This document shows, in pieces, positions 44,004 to 52,791 of a stretch of 64,000 bases of DNA. Each line of letters opens with the position of its first letter. Positions within the stretch are counted from its first letter, which is position 1. The stretch lies in NCBI GenBank assembly GCA_024233005.1, contig JACKQE010000005.1, positions 1 through 64,000 on the forward strand, given 5' to 3'. The notes under the pieces were generated by a model, which saw only the letters and a program-made list of their open reading frames with translations, was not told the DNA's origin and searched no databases. The DNA comes from Akkermansiaceae bacterium (GTDB taxonomy: Bacteria; Verrucomicrobiota; Verrucomicrobiia; Verrucomicrobiales; DEV007). Position numbers and translations under genes: made by a program.

Positions 44004-45473
44004 ATGTTCAGAATTCCCGGAGTCAAAGGAAAAGACCTGTGTGACAACCATCTGCGGGCCAGCCGTCGCGACTTCCTCCGCGTCGGAGGGGCCGGCATGC
44101 TTGGCATGAGTCTCAACACTCTCATGCGGGCCCAGGCGGCCAGCACCGGCAGCCCCCTGGCGGGAGGTCCGGGATGGGGCAAGGCCAAGAGTGTCATCAT
44201 GGTCTACCTGCAAGGGGGGCCCAGCCATCTCGATCTGTGGGATCCAAAAGAGAACGTGCCGGACAACGTGAGGAGCCAGTTCAAGCCCATCCCGACCAAG
44301 ATTCCGGGAGTCAATTTCACGGAAATCCTGCCCCAGCTGGCCCAGGTGAACGACAAGTTCTCCATGATCCGGTCGATGAGCTACACTCCGAACGGTCTGT
44401 TCAACCACACGGCGGCGATCTACCAGATCATGACCGGCTACACCACGGACAAAGTCAGTCCCTCGGGGCAGTTGGAACCACCGAGTCCCAAAGACTTCCC
44501 CAATTTTGGATCCAACATCATCCGTCTCAAGCCCACGGACGAACCGATGCTGCCCTTCGTGGTCATGCCGCGTCCGTTGCAGGAATCCAATGTCGTCAAC
44601 AAAGGCGGCACTGCGGGATTCCTCGGCAAGGCCTTCGATCCCTACTACCTCTTCCCGGAAGGGGACGACATGAATCTGGCGAAGATGGACAGCATCAAAG
44701 TGGACGATCTCCAGTTGCGTCCCGAGGTCTTCTCGCTTCGTCTGCGCCGCCGGGCCAGCCTGCGCGAGGCCATCAATGCCCAGATGCCCATCATCGACAA
44801 GGCGGTGGCACAATACAACATCGACGAGTTTTACAACCAGGCCCTCAACCTTCTGGTTTCAGGTCGGGCGCGCGATGCCTTCAGCCTCGGCTCCGAGACC
44901 GAAGCCATGCGTGACCGCTATGGTCGGAACACTTTTGGTCAGAGCTGTCTGCTGGCCCGGCGTCTTGTGGAGGCCGGAACCCGGGTGGTGGAGGTCATCT
45001 GGCCCAAAGTCGCCAATTCCGACAACCACAGCTGGGACCACCATGTCGGCTTGTCCAACCGGATGAAAAACCAGAGCGGCCCCATGCTCGATCAGGGCCT
45101 GAGTGCTCTTTTTGAGGATCTCGACAACCGGGGACTGCTGGAGGAGACCCTCGTCGTGGCCATTGGGGAATTCGGCCGCAGCCCGGAGAAAGGTGTCAGC
45201 ACCTCCGGCAACAGCAACAGTGCCGACGGGCGCGACCATTGGCCATACTGCTACACCAGCGTCATCGGCGGCGCCGGAATCAAGCGGGGCTTTGTTCTGG
45301 GCAAGTCGGACAATACCGGTTCGGCACCCGTGGAAGATCCGGTCCATCCCATGGAAATCCTGGCCACGATCTACCACAGCATGGGGATTGATCCCGAAAC
45401 CATCGTCTACAACCATCTCAACCAGCCCCGTGAACTGGTCAAAGCCCAGGCGGTGGACCGGTTGTTTGTGTGA
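44004..45473 (+). CDS. DUF1501 Tat-exported protein, partner of the giant protein
   Basis: A 489-residue DUF1501 protein with a Tat signal ASRRDFLRVGGAGMLGMSL at residues 19-37. Motifs: VYLQGGPSHLDLWDPK, SWDHHVGLSNR and VVAIGEFGRSPEKG, the family's conserved acidic and histidine patches. DUF1501 proteins are nearly always encoded beside DUF1549/DUF1553 proteins, exactly as here. The biochemical role is unknown; proposed links are to exported degradation of complex polymers. It is followed by 240 bases with a phosphate-type regulatory region. Confidence 0.92.
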   Translation: MFRIPGVKGKDLCDNHLRASRRDFLRVGGAGMLGMSLNTLMRAQAASTGSPLAGGPGWGKAKSVIMVYLQGGPSHLDLWDPKENVPDNVRSQFKPIPTKIPGVNFTEILPQLAQVNDKFSMIRSMSYTPNGLFNHTAAIYQIMTGYTTDKVSPSGQLEPPSPKDFPNFGSNIIRLKPTDEPMLPFVVMPRPLQESNVVNKGGTAGFLGKAFDPYYLFPEGDDMNLAKMDSIKVDDLQLRPEVFSLRLRRRASLREAINAQMPIIDKAVAQYNIDEFYNQALNLLVSGRARDAFSLGSETEAMRDRYGRNTFGQSCLLARRLVEAGTRVVEVIWPKVANSDNHSWDHHVGLSNRMKNQSGPMLDQGLSALFEDLDNRGLLEETLVVAIGEFGRSPEKGVSTSGNSNSADGRDHWPYCYTSVIGGAGIKRGFVLGKSDNTGSAPVEDPVHPMEILATIYHSMGIDPETIVYNHLNQPRELVKAQAVDRLFV

Positions 45474-45557
45474 CGGAACGGTCCGGATCCAGCTTTGGGC
45501 GCCTTCCAACGGTCTCCTGTGGAGGGAGTTTGTCGCTTTAGACAGGAGTCCAAGGCT

Positions 45558-45599
45558 TTGATATTGAATAGTTCCAGGCTATTGTTACGATATCGTGAC
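45558..45599 (+). promoter_or_regulatory. pstS promoter with Pho-box-like repeats and palindrome
   Basis: TTGATA (45558-45563), 16 bases, TATTGT (45580-45585) is a plausible promoter. Overlapping its -10, GTTACGATATCGTGAC (45584-45599) is a near-perfect palindrome that also reads as a direct repeat GTTACG/GTGACG with an 11-base period, as in Pho boxes. Activation by PhoB from this position would need a different -10 downstream, so a repressor-type site cannot be excluded. Confidence 0.5.
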
Positions 45600-45715
45600 G
45601 GTAAAGCGATGGCTCCAGTTGGTGGCTGTGGCACATGTTGCGGCGTGAACTGATTCGCTCGACGAAATGGTTCCCATACCCAAACACCACGACCATTCCA
45701 AAAACCATCCATCGC

Positions 45716-46525
45716 ATGAAAAAAACTGCCATTCTTGCCGCTTTCGCCGCCTTTGCGGTCGCCGCGGTCGCCGAAGATAAAATCGTCATCAAAGGTTCCG
45801 ACACGCTCGGTGCCAAATTGGTGCCCCAACTTGCCGAGGCCTACAAAGGTGCCGGCAACTCCGTCAGTTTCGAAATCGCCGCGGAAGGCTCTTCGACCGC
45901 GTTCACCGCTCTCCTCGAAGGCGCCGGTGACATCGGTATGTCTTCCCGTGGCATCAAGCAGAAGGAAATTGACGCCCTTGCCGCCAAAGGCATGAAGCAG
46001 GTCGAGTGGCTTGCCGGTTTCGACATGATCGGTGTCATCGTCAACGAAAAGAATCCCGTCAAGAACCTCACCAAAGAGCAGATCAAAAGCATCTTTGTTG
46101 GTGAAGTGACCGACTGGAGTGAAGTGGGAGGTCCGGCTGGTCCTATCTCCATCTACACCCGCAACACTTCCTCGGGCACCTTCAAGGCGTTCCAGGAAAT
46201 GGCGATGGATGAGAAAGACTACTCCAAAGATGCCCAGATGATGGCTGGCAACGAGCAGATCGCTCAGGAAGTTGGCAAAAACGCCAACGGTATCGGTTAC
46301 GTTGGGTTGGCGTTCGCCACCGGTGAAGGTATCAAAGCCATCTCCGTGGAAGGGGTCGAACTGAAGGCGGAAAATGCCAAGCAGTATCCGATCGCCCGTT
46401 CCCTCTACTACTACACTGTCGAGGGCAAACTCAGCCCCGCGGCCGAGAAGTTCGTCAAATGGGCCACCACCTCGGATGAGGCTCTGGCCATCGTGAAGAA
46501 AGTGCACTTCATTCCTGCCAAATAA
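45716..46525 (+). CDS. pstS: Phosphate ABC transporter substrate-binding protein
   Basis: A 269-residue PstS: signal peptide KKTAILAAFAAFAVAAVAE, then DKIVIKGSDTLGAKLVPQLA, AAEGSSTAFTALLEGAGDIGMSSR and the phosphate-contacting TRNTSSGTFKAF, all typical. It is exported to the periplasm and delivers phosphate to PstCA. The ATG at 45716 gives the signal peptide directly. A strong terminator follows, so pstS can be made in excess of the membrane components encoded downstream. Confidence 0.95.
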   Translation: MKKTAILAAFAAFAVAAVAEDKIVIKGSDTLGAKLVPQLAEAYKGAGNSVSFEIAAEGSSTAFTALLEGAGDIGMSSRGIKQKEIDALAAKGMKQVEWLAGFDMIGVIVNEKNPVKNLTKEQIKSIFVGEVTDWSEVGGPAGPISIYTRNTSSGTFKAFQEMAMDEKDYSKDAQMMAGNEQIAQEVGKNANGIGYVGLAFATGEGIKAISVEGVELKAENAKQYPIARSLYYYTVEGKLSPAAEKFVKWATTSDEALAIVKKVHFIPAK

Positions 46526-46556
46526 TTCCTTCTTTGGGAGTATTGATTTTTTGGGG

Positions 46557-46596
46557 AAAACCCGGGAAGCCTCCAGCTTTCCGGGTTTTCCTTTGT
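46557..46596 (+). terminator. Terminator between pstS and pstC
   Basis: AAAACCCGGGAAGC (46557-46570) pairs with GCTTTCCGGGTTTT (46576-46589) over a five-base loop with one G-U pair, followed by CCTTTG. The run of T inside the right arm completes an intrinsic terminator or attenuator. Confidence 0.82.
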
Positions 46597-46707
46597 TCCC
46601 GTGAAAAGGATCCAATCGATCACCGTGAGGTTTTTCTCCTAAAATCTATTAAAATCAGAGCTCTTGTTCGTTTTATCACTGCTGATTCCAATCCGCCTCT
46701 GGTGACC

Positions 46708-46743
46708 TTGACAGAGTGTCCCTCTGACTTGACAGAAGTGTCA
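46708..46743 (+). promoter_or_regulatory. Two tandem palindromic elements upstream of pstC
   Basis: TTGACAGAGTGTCC (46708-46721) and TTGACAGAAGTGTCA (46729-46743) are successive copies, 21 bases apart, of an inverted TGACA/TGTCA element. The period of two helical turns is that of cooperative regulator sites. TTGACA itself also resembles a -35, but no -10 lies at the right distance. Confidence 0.55.
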
Positions 46744-46817
46744 CTCAACGAAGGCTGACGCCCGATCCCTTTTGCGCGATAGCAAAGCACTCCGTTTCCC
46801 AGCGAATTCCTTGTGCC

Positions 46818-48746
46818 ATGCCAGCATCCACGTCTGAAAAGCCTGTTTCCGTCTCCCGCTTCCAAGAAAAAGGATTCCGGTTTCTCGGTCTTACTTTTCA
46901 GGATGTCATCCGGTACTTTTTTGGAGGCAACGCCAGTTTGGCCATCGTCGCTCTGCTTTTGATCTGCGTGTTCCTGATCCGTGAGGCTTGGTTGTTTTTT
47001 CCAACCCACCGCCATGATCTGGCCATTTTCCGTCAAACAGGGGTTGAATATGTGGACCTGATGCTGCAGGAGGGCATCGCCCACAAGGAAGCCTACACCC
47101 TGCTCAACCAGGCGTATCTCGCGGAATTGAACGAGCCGAGTCAATCCGTTGCGGCCATTCTGCTGGCTCATCAACAGGTGGCTCTGGAGGTCTCCAAGGC
47201 CAACCAACGGACCGTGGATGATTGGAAAAAGGCGGATGATGCCGGTAAGGTCGCCTTGCGGACGCGGTGGGTCGAGGGTGCGGAGAAGGCCCTCGATCAG
47301 AATGAAACGTGGAATGTGGAGGTCGCCCGTTTTGAGTGGACCGGTGATCTCCGCCAAAAGATGCGCCAGGCGGTTCTTGAGGAAGGTCCGGGGGGAGATG
47401 AGAAATCGCCCTTCATCGCGGAGCTCGAAGAACGCAAGGCACAGATTTTCGCCGAGACTTCCGAGCGCCTCAAGCCGTTCAATGCCATCAAGCTGGCTTT
47501 CCGGAATGCGGGTCGGCCGTTGGATGCGTTGACCGACGAGCTGGCCAAGATCGCAAAGGAAAATCGCGAACTGGCTTCCACCTTTTCGAGCGCGCCGGAG
47601 CGGAAAGAGGCCCTCCTGGAGGGGGCCGCCATGGAGACCGATCCGGTCATCAAGGCCCGCAAAGTTGCCGAAGCGGAGGCGATTGTCATGGTAGCGCCGG
47701 ATTACGCGTCCCTGACCCGTCCGTTTTACGACAGTGTTCCCAAACATGATGCAGTGAACACGGCCCTGCGGTCGGACCTTGCCGGTATTCTGGCGACGTT
47801 TCCAGAGCCGGGGACGCTCCAGACCGAACTGGGGCGGAAAAATTTGCGCCTCGCCCACAAATCGACCGAGCAACTGTTGGGGAAATTGAAACTCGCGGCG
47901 GCCGATGTCAAAGCCTGGCGCCACGACGCCAAGGTGGGTTTTGGGGCGGCGGTCACCAGTTTCTTTTTTGGCAAACGCTGGATCACCAACAGTTCCTGGC
48001 AGGATTTCTACGGGGTGCTGCCGCTGTTTTCCGGTTCCCTGATCATTGCCTTGATCGCGATGGTTGTTGCGGTGCCGTTCTCCATTGCTTCGGCCATTTA
48101 TGTGAACCAGCTGGCCTCATTCAAAGAGCAGAGTTTCGTCAAGCCGACCATTGAGTTCATTGGGGCCATTCCCTCCGTGGTGCTTGGATTCTTCGGCATC
48201 ATGGTCCTCGGCACCACCCTGCGTGATGTCAGCCAGCTGGAATGGCTTTCCTGGGTTCCGGGATTCCCCATGCAGGAGCGCCTGACGATGCTCAATGCCG
48301 GCCTGCTCCTCGCGTTCATGGCCATCCCCACCATTTTCACCCTCGCTGAGGACGCGATCAACAATGTGCCCCATGCCTTTACGGAAAGCTCCTTTGCTCT
48401 CGGAGCCACCAAATTGCAGACCGTTTTCCGTGTCATTCTGCCCACCGCCTTGTCGGGGATCATAGCCGCGATCCTGCTCGGATTTGGCCGCATCATCGGG
48501 GAGACCATGGTGGTGTTGCTGGTGGCGGGCAACAAAATTCAAATTCCGGATTTCAATGCCGGTCTCGGTGTCATTGCTCAGCCGGCTCATACCATGACCG
48601 GGATCATCGCCCAGGAGTTGGGTGAGGTGGAGCGTGGTTCGCTGCACTGGCGGGCGCTCTTCATGGTCGGCATGGTGCTGTTTGTGATTTCTCTGATTAT
48701 CAACTACATCGCCCAGTGGGTGGTGAAACGTTTTCACAAGGTTTGA
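46818..48746 (+). CDS. pstC: Phosphate ABC transporter permease PstC with large periplasmic insertion
   Basis: A 642-residue permease, twice the usual PstC length (about 310). First membrane helix at 38-58 (NASLAIVALLLICVFLI). An insertion of about 315 residues (65-380), rich in Ala/Glu/Lys and predicted helical or coiled coil, precedes the conserved permease domain. That begins FYGVLPLFSGSLIIALIAMV and carries the EAA-type loop FTESSFALGATKLQTVFRVI. The insertion lies between helices 1 and 2, so outside the membrane. pstC is followed by pstA with a TGATG overlap. PstC and PstA form the phosphate channel. Confidence 0.92.
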   Translation: MPASTSEKPVSVSRFQEKGFRFLGLTFQDVIRYFFGGNASLAIVALLLICVFLIREAWLFFPTHRHDLAIFRQTGVEYVDLMLQEGIAHKEAYTLLNQAYLAELNEPSQSVAAILLAHQQVALEVSKANQRTVDDWKKADDAGKVALRTRWVEGAEKALDQNETWNVEVARFEWTGDLRQKMRQAVLEEGPGGDEKSPFIAELEERKAQIFAETSERLKPFNAIKLAFRNAGRPLDALTDELAKIAKENRELASTFSSAPERKEALLEGAAMETDPVIKARKVAEAEAIVMVAPDYASLTRPFYDSVPKHDAVNTALRSDLAGILATFPEPGTLQTELGRKNLRLAHKSTEQLLGKLKLAAADVKAWRHDAKVGFGAAVTSFFFGKRWITNSSWQDFYGVLPLFSGSLIIALIAMVVAVPFSIASAIYVNQLASFKEQSFVKPTIEFIGAIPSVVLGFFGIMVLGTTLRDVSQLEWLSWVPGFPMQERLTMLNAGLLLAFMAIPTIFTLAEDAINNVPHAFTESSFALGATKLQTVFRVILPTALSGIIAAILLGFGRIIGETMVVLLVAGNKIQIPDFNAGLGVIAQPAHTMTGIIAQELGEVERGSLHWRALFMVGMVLFVISLIINYIAQWVVKRFHKV

Positions 48747-49933
48747 TGCCGGATGGAATCTTGTTGAATTTGACTCCTATGAACCGTTTCAAGGCCAGAC
48801 CCTCGACTCTCTCATCGGTTGAAAAATTGGTGAAAATCATCCTTTGGTGCGCCACTTATTTCGTGATTGCCTGTGCCTTGGGAATCTTCGCTGACATTTT
48901 TGTGAAAGGTGCCCCGGTGGTTTTTCAAAAGACTCCACCCTTCATCAATGTGCCATTCCTGACCGAACTGCCGGAGACACTGGTCATTTTCGAACCCGGC
49001 CCCGGTGAAACTCTGAAGCTGAACGAAAAGGCGTTCGATCGATTCAGGTCCCGCAATGTCCAGGTGGCGTTCACCAGCGAGAAAGTTGACGCGAATGGCA
49101 TGGTGTCCTTCACCGTCGAGGAGAGGAAGGCCCTGCAGATCGGCCAGTCCTTTTATCGGGATGAGTTCCTGGCTTCGAATCCGGGATTCAAACCGATCAG
49201 CGAAAGTTCGGCTTCCTATTCCGGCGGAGGGATCCTCGGGCCCATCGTGGGCACCGTGCTCCTGACAACCATCGCCGTGGTGGTGGCTCTTTTCATCGGG
49301 GTGGCGGCGGCGGTTTTCCTCAACGAATACAGCAGCGGAGGGCCCTTCATCGACACCATTCGGCTGGCCATTCTGAATCTGGCCGGTGTTCCCTCAATTG
49401 TCTTCGGCCTTTTCGGACTTGGTCTATTCTGCCTGGCGCTGGGGTGGGGGACATCCATGCTTTCCGGGGGCTTCACTCTGGCGGTCATGATTCTCCCCGT
49501 GATCATCACCGCCAGTGAGGAATCACTGAAGGCGATTCCCAAAGGATTCCGGGAAGCGTCGCTCGCTCTCGGGGCCACCAAGTGGCAGACCATCCGGAAG
49601 GCCGTGCTGCCGTATGCGATGCCCGGTATCCTGACCGCCTCCGTGCTCGGCGTGACCCGCGTCGCGGGAGAAACCGCGCCGATCATGTTTACTGCCGCGG
49701 TCGCCGCGAAGGACAAACTTCCCTGGGAAAACCTCGGTGATGGGGGCTTCTTTTCCCAATCGGTGCAGTCATTGCCCTACCACATTTTCACTGTTTCAGC
49801 CCGGATTCCTCAAACTGAATACACGCGTCCCATGCAGTATGGCTCCGTGTTTGTTTTCATGGTCATGGTGATGTGCCTTTCCGGACTCAGTGTCTGGATG
49901 CGTACCCATTACCGGGGAAAACTGAAATGGTAA
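48746..49933 (+). CDS. pstA: Phosphate ABC transporter permease PstA with periplasmic insertion
   Basis: A 395-residue permease, about 100 longer than typical. First helix near residues 34-52 (IILWCATYFVIACALGIFA); an extra periplasmic stretch of about 85 residues after TPPFINVPF up to SSASYSGGGILGPIVGT; then the permease domain with LNEYSSGGPFIDTIRLAILN and the EAA loop FREASLALGATKWQTIRKAV. The start at 48746 overlaps the pstC stop (TGATG) with AAGG just upstream; an ATG at 48779 would give 384 residues and has no Shine-Dalgarno. Insertions in both partners suggest they pack together. Confidence 0.92.
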   Translation: MPDGILLNLTPMNRFKARPSTLSSVEKLVKIILWCATYFVIACALGIFADIFVKGAPVVFQKTPPFINVPFLTELPETLVIFEPGPGETLKLNEKAFDRFRSRNVQVAFTSEKVDANGMVSFTVEERKALQIGQSFYRDEFLASNPGFKPISESSASYSGGGILGPIVGTVLLTTIAVVVALFIGVAAAVFLNEYSSGGPFIDTIRLAILNLAGVPSIVFGLFGLGLFCLALGWGTSMLSGGFTLAVMILPVIITASEESLKAIPKGFREASLALGATKWQTIRKAVLPYAMPGILTASVLGVTRVAGETAPIMFTAAVAAKDKLPWENLGDGGFFSQSVQSLPYHIFTVSARIPQTEYTRPMQYGSVFVFMVMVMCLSGLSVWMRTHYRGKLKW

Positions 49934-49954
49934 CTCTGAGGCAGCTTATTTCCC

Positions 49955-50797
49955 ATGAAAGTCCTGATGAACGAAACAGACCCCAATCAAACTGAGGCCG
50001 GATCCCAAGTGAATTCTGAAGCGAACAACGCTGGCCCCCGGTCCGTGATCGATGTCGAGCAGGTTTCTTTCGCCTACGATGGCAAAAAGGAGGTTCTGCG
50101 TGATGTCTCGATGAAGATTCGGGAAAGGCAAGTCACCGCCTTTATCGGACCCTCTGGCTGCGGTAAAACCACCCTGTTGAGGTGTTTCAACCGGATGAAC
50201 GATCTGATCCCCACCGCCGCCCTCACCAAGGGCCGGATCCGGATTCTAGAATCGGACATTTATGCCCGGGAGGTCGATCCCATCGAATTGCGGAAATGTG
50301 TGGGAATGGTTTTCCAGAAATACAATCCGTTCCCCAAATCGATCTACGAGAACGTGGCCTATGGTCTCCGCATTGCCGGAGTTCAAAAAAAATCGGTCCT
50401 CGATGAAACCGTTGAATCGAGTCTCCGTCATGCCGGACTTTGGGAGGAGGTCAAAGACCGGCTCGACAGCAGCGGTCTCGGCCTGTCCGGGGGACAGCAA
50501 CAACGCCTTTGCATTGCGCGGACCATCGCGGTGAAGCCGGAAATCATTCTCATGGATGAACCTTGTTCCGCTCTGGATCCCATCTCCACGACCCGGATCG
50601 AGGAATTGATCACCCAATTGAAGAAGGATTTCACCATTGTCATCGTCACCCACAGCATGCAGCAGGCCACGCGGGTTTCTGACCGGACGGCTTTCTTTTA
50701 TTTGGGGAATTTGATCGAGATGGACGACACCACCAAAATTTTCACCAGTCCCGCCGAGCGGCAGACGGAAGATTACATCAGTGGAAAATTCGGCTGA
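49955..50797 (+). CDS. pstB: Phosphate ABC transporter ATP-binding protein
   Basis: A 280-residue PstB: Walker A FIGPSGCGKTT, then LLRCFNRMNDLIPTA, Q-loop VFQKYNPFPKSIYENVAYGL, signature LSGGQQQRLCIARTIA and Walker B ILMDEPCSALDP, all classic PstB. It powers phosphate import at the cytoplasmic face of PstCA. The first 30 residues are an extra hydrophilic extension. It follows pstA by 21 bases and precedes phoU. Confidence 0.97.
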   Translation: MKVLMNETDPNQTEAGSQVNSEANNAGPRSVIDVEQVSFAYDGKKEVLRDVSMKIRERQVTAFIGPSGCGKTTLLRCFNRMNDLIPTAALTKGRIRILESDIYAREVDPIELRKCVGMVFQKYNPFPKSIYENVAYGLRIAGVQKKSVLDETVESSLRHAGLWEEVKDRLDSSGLGLSGGQQQRLCIARTIAVKPEIILMDEPCSALDPISTTRIEELITQLKKDFTIVIVTHSMQQATRVSDRTAFFYLGNLIEMDDTTKIFTSPAERQTEDYISGKFG

Positions 50798-50839
50798 TGC
50801 TCCCGGTTTCCTTGCAATTCTCCACCCTTCCCACACCCA

Positions 50840-51517
50840 ATGAGCCAGGAATTACGACACACCCTTGGAGTCATCGATGAGGCCTTCAGCCGCTTGCGCG
50901 CCGAAATTCTAATCATGGCCGCCCAGACGCGGACCAACCTTGTCAATGCCATCAACGGATTGTTTGAGCGCGACACCGCGCTCTGCAACCAGGCCATCGC
51001 GGACGACAGCGATGTCGATCTCCTGGAGAAGAAAATCGACCGGGAAGGCACCGAAATCATCGTCCGCTACACGCCCTTTGCCACGGATCTGAGACGCGTG
51101 CTGGGAGCCATGAAGGTGGCGGCCGAGTTGGAGCGGATTTCCGACCAGGCCGTTGGCATCGCCCGACGGGGGCGTAAGTTGAATGATTGCCCGGCACTGG
51201 ATGAAGTGGGTCTCGTGCGCAGCCTGACCGATGCGATTTTGGCCATCTACGATGAAGCCGTTCTGGTCTTCGAAGAAGAGAACGTGGAACGGGCGCTTCA
51301 GATCAAACCGATGGACAAAAAGATTGATGTGCTCCATCGCGAACTGATCGAGGAGATGAACCGGGGTATGGAAAAGCATCCGGACCGTCTCAAAGATTAC
51401 CTGGAGGTCGTGTTCCTGATCCGCTTTTTGGAGCGCGCGGCCGACCATGCGGTGAACATCGGAGAAAATGCGATCTACATCCGGAGTGGTCAGGACATCC
51501 GCTATACCCAGTCCTGA
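50840..51517 (+). CDS. phoU: Phosphate signalling regulator PhoU
   Basis: A 225-residue PhoU with two three-helix repeats, each with an acidic metal-binding motif: DDSDVDLLEKKIDREGTEII and MKVAAELERISDQAVGIARR in the first, ADHAVNIGENAIYI at the end. PhoU dampens the PhoR-PhoB response through PstB. It ends the pst operon, as is common. No phoB or phoR gene is in the window. Confidence 0.95.
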   Translation: MSQELRHTLGVIDEAFSRLRAEILIMAAQTRTNLVNAINGLFERDTALCNQAIADDSDVDLLEKKIDREGTEIIVRYTPFATDLRRVLGAMKVAAELERISDQAVGIARRGRKLNDCPALDEVGLVRSLTDAILAIYDEAVLVFEEENVERALQIKPMDKKIDVLHRELIEEMNRGMEKHPDRLKDYLEVVFLIRFLERAADHAVNIGENAIYIRSGQDIRYTQS

Positions 51518-51790
51518 ACCTGATAGAGAGGGACGGCCCCCGTGCGTCGGGATCAGCCAGTGGATCGGGGAGTGACGCTCTCGCCGTGCTTGGACAACCC
51601 TTGGGCTGTTGCGCTCGCTGTCATCTCTGGCGCAAACCTGGGGGTGGCTTTCCCGCGTTCCCAGTCCGAACGGGGGGGGCGGGGCCTTGTCGAGGGAACG
51701 GCAGTGATGGCGCTCGGTTGCCGGAAGTTCTTCCTTTGAATCCCGCTTTCTCCCCGCTTGCATGCGGCGTCAGAAAGCGCACACTACCCC

Positions 51791-52654
51791 ATGGCATTGG
51801 ACAAAACACAGGTAGGAATCATCGGTCTGGGAATCATCGGCAGCCGCGTGGCCGGAGTGCTCAACAAAGCAGGCGCGCAGGTTTACGTCTGGAACCGGAC
51901 CCCGCGACCGGTGACCAATTTTCTCAGCTCTCCCGGAGAAGTGGCCCGCCTTGCCAATGTCGTGCAAATTTTTGTCACCCACGGTGAGGCCCTCCTCACG
52001 GTGTTGGATTCGATCAAACCCCACCTGACCCGGAAGCACATCATCATGAACCACTCCACCATCGATGTGGAGTCCACGCTGCAGGCCGCCGGGATCGTGG
52101 AAGAAAGCGGGGCGGCCTTTCTGGATGCCCCGTTCACCGGCAGCCGCCTCGCGGCGGAGAAAGCCGCGCTCGTCTACTATGTCGGCGGAGATACCAAGGT
52201 TCTGGAACGCGCCCGGCCGGTCTTGGAGGCCACCGCGAAGGAGATCCTTCCGGTGGGCAAGATCGGTGATGCCACGACCCTCAAAATCGCGACCAACATG
52301 ATCTCTGCCGCCACGGTGCAGGTACTCTCCGAGGCCTATGGAGTGACGGTCTCCGCCGGCATTGATCCGCGGAAACTCATGGAGGCCCTGGAATTGAACG
52401 GGTGCGGCTCACCCCTGACGGCCATGAAGCTGCCGACCATGATCAATCAGGACTACACCCCGCATTTCTCCCTGAAGAACATGTTCAAGGACGCCCAGTT
52501 GGCTCTGGGATTGGCCAACCGCCACCGCATCGATCTGCCGGTGCTTTCCACGACCGCCAGCATGATGTTCAAGACCATGCAAAAGGGCTACGCCGAGCAG
52601 GACTACTCTGTGCTCGCCCGAAATTATCAGGAAGAACCAGGCGGACGGCGTTGA
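51791..52654 (+). CDS. NAD(P)-dependent beta-hydroxyacid dehydrogenase family
   Basis: A 287-residue enzyme of the 3-hydroxyisobutyrate dehydrogenase/glyoxylate reductase family. N-terminal Rossmann motif GIIGLGIIGSRVA (residues 9-21); substrate region FLDAPFTGSRLAAEKAAL; catalytic lysine expected in ATTLKIATNMISAATVQ; C-terminal helices. The specific substrate cannot be read. The ATG at 51791 puts the GxGxxG motif at the usual place. Stands alone between phoU and a TMTC-like gene. Confidence 0.88.
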   Translation: MALDKTQVGIIGLGIIGSRVAGVLNKAGAQVYVWNRTPRPVTNFLSSPGEVARLANVVQIFVTHGEALLTVLDSIKPHLTRKHIIMNHSTIDVESTLQAAGIVEESGAAFLDAPFTGSRLAAEKAALVYYVGGDTKVLERARPVLEATAKEILPVGKIGDATTLKIATNMISAATVQVLSEAYGVTVSAGIDPRKLMEALELNGCGSPLTAMKLPTMINQDYTPHFSLKNMFKDAQLALGLANRHRIDLPVLSTTASMMFKTMQKGYAEQDYSVLARNYQEEPGGRR

Positions 52655-52791
52655 ACGGACCGGATTGATACCCACTGGGGGCGGACTCCTTGCCCAGTTG
52701 GCGAGCGTTCCGCGGGGATGGTTGCTGGGGTGGAATTCATTGGTCGTATTTCAGGGTGGCAATCGGATCCATCAGACGCGACGATCCGGCC

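Noticed and set aside
51518..51790. Short gene between phoU and the dehydrogenase
   Set aside because: Only short frames without protein-like character; treated as intergenic.
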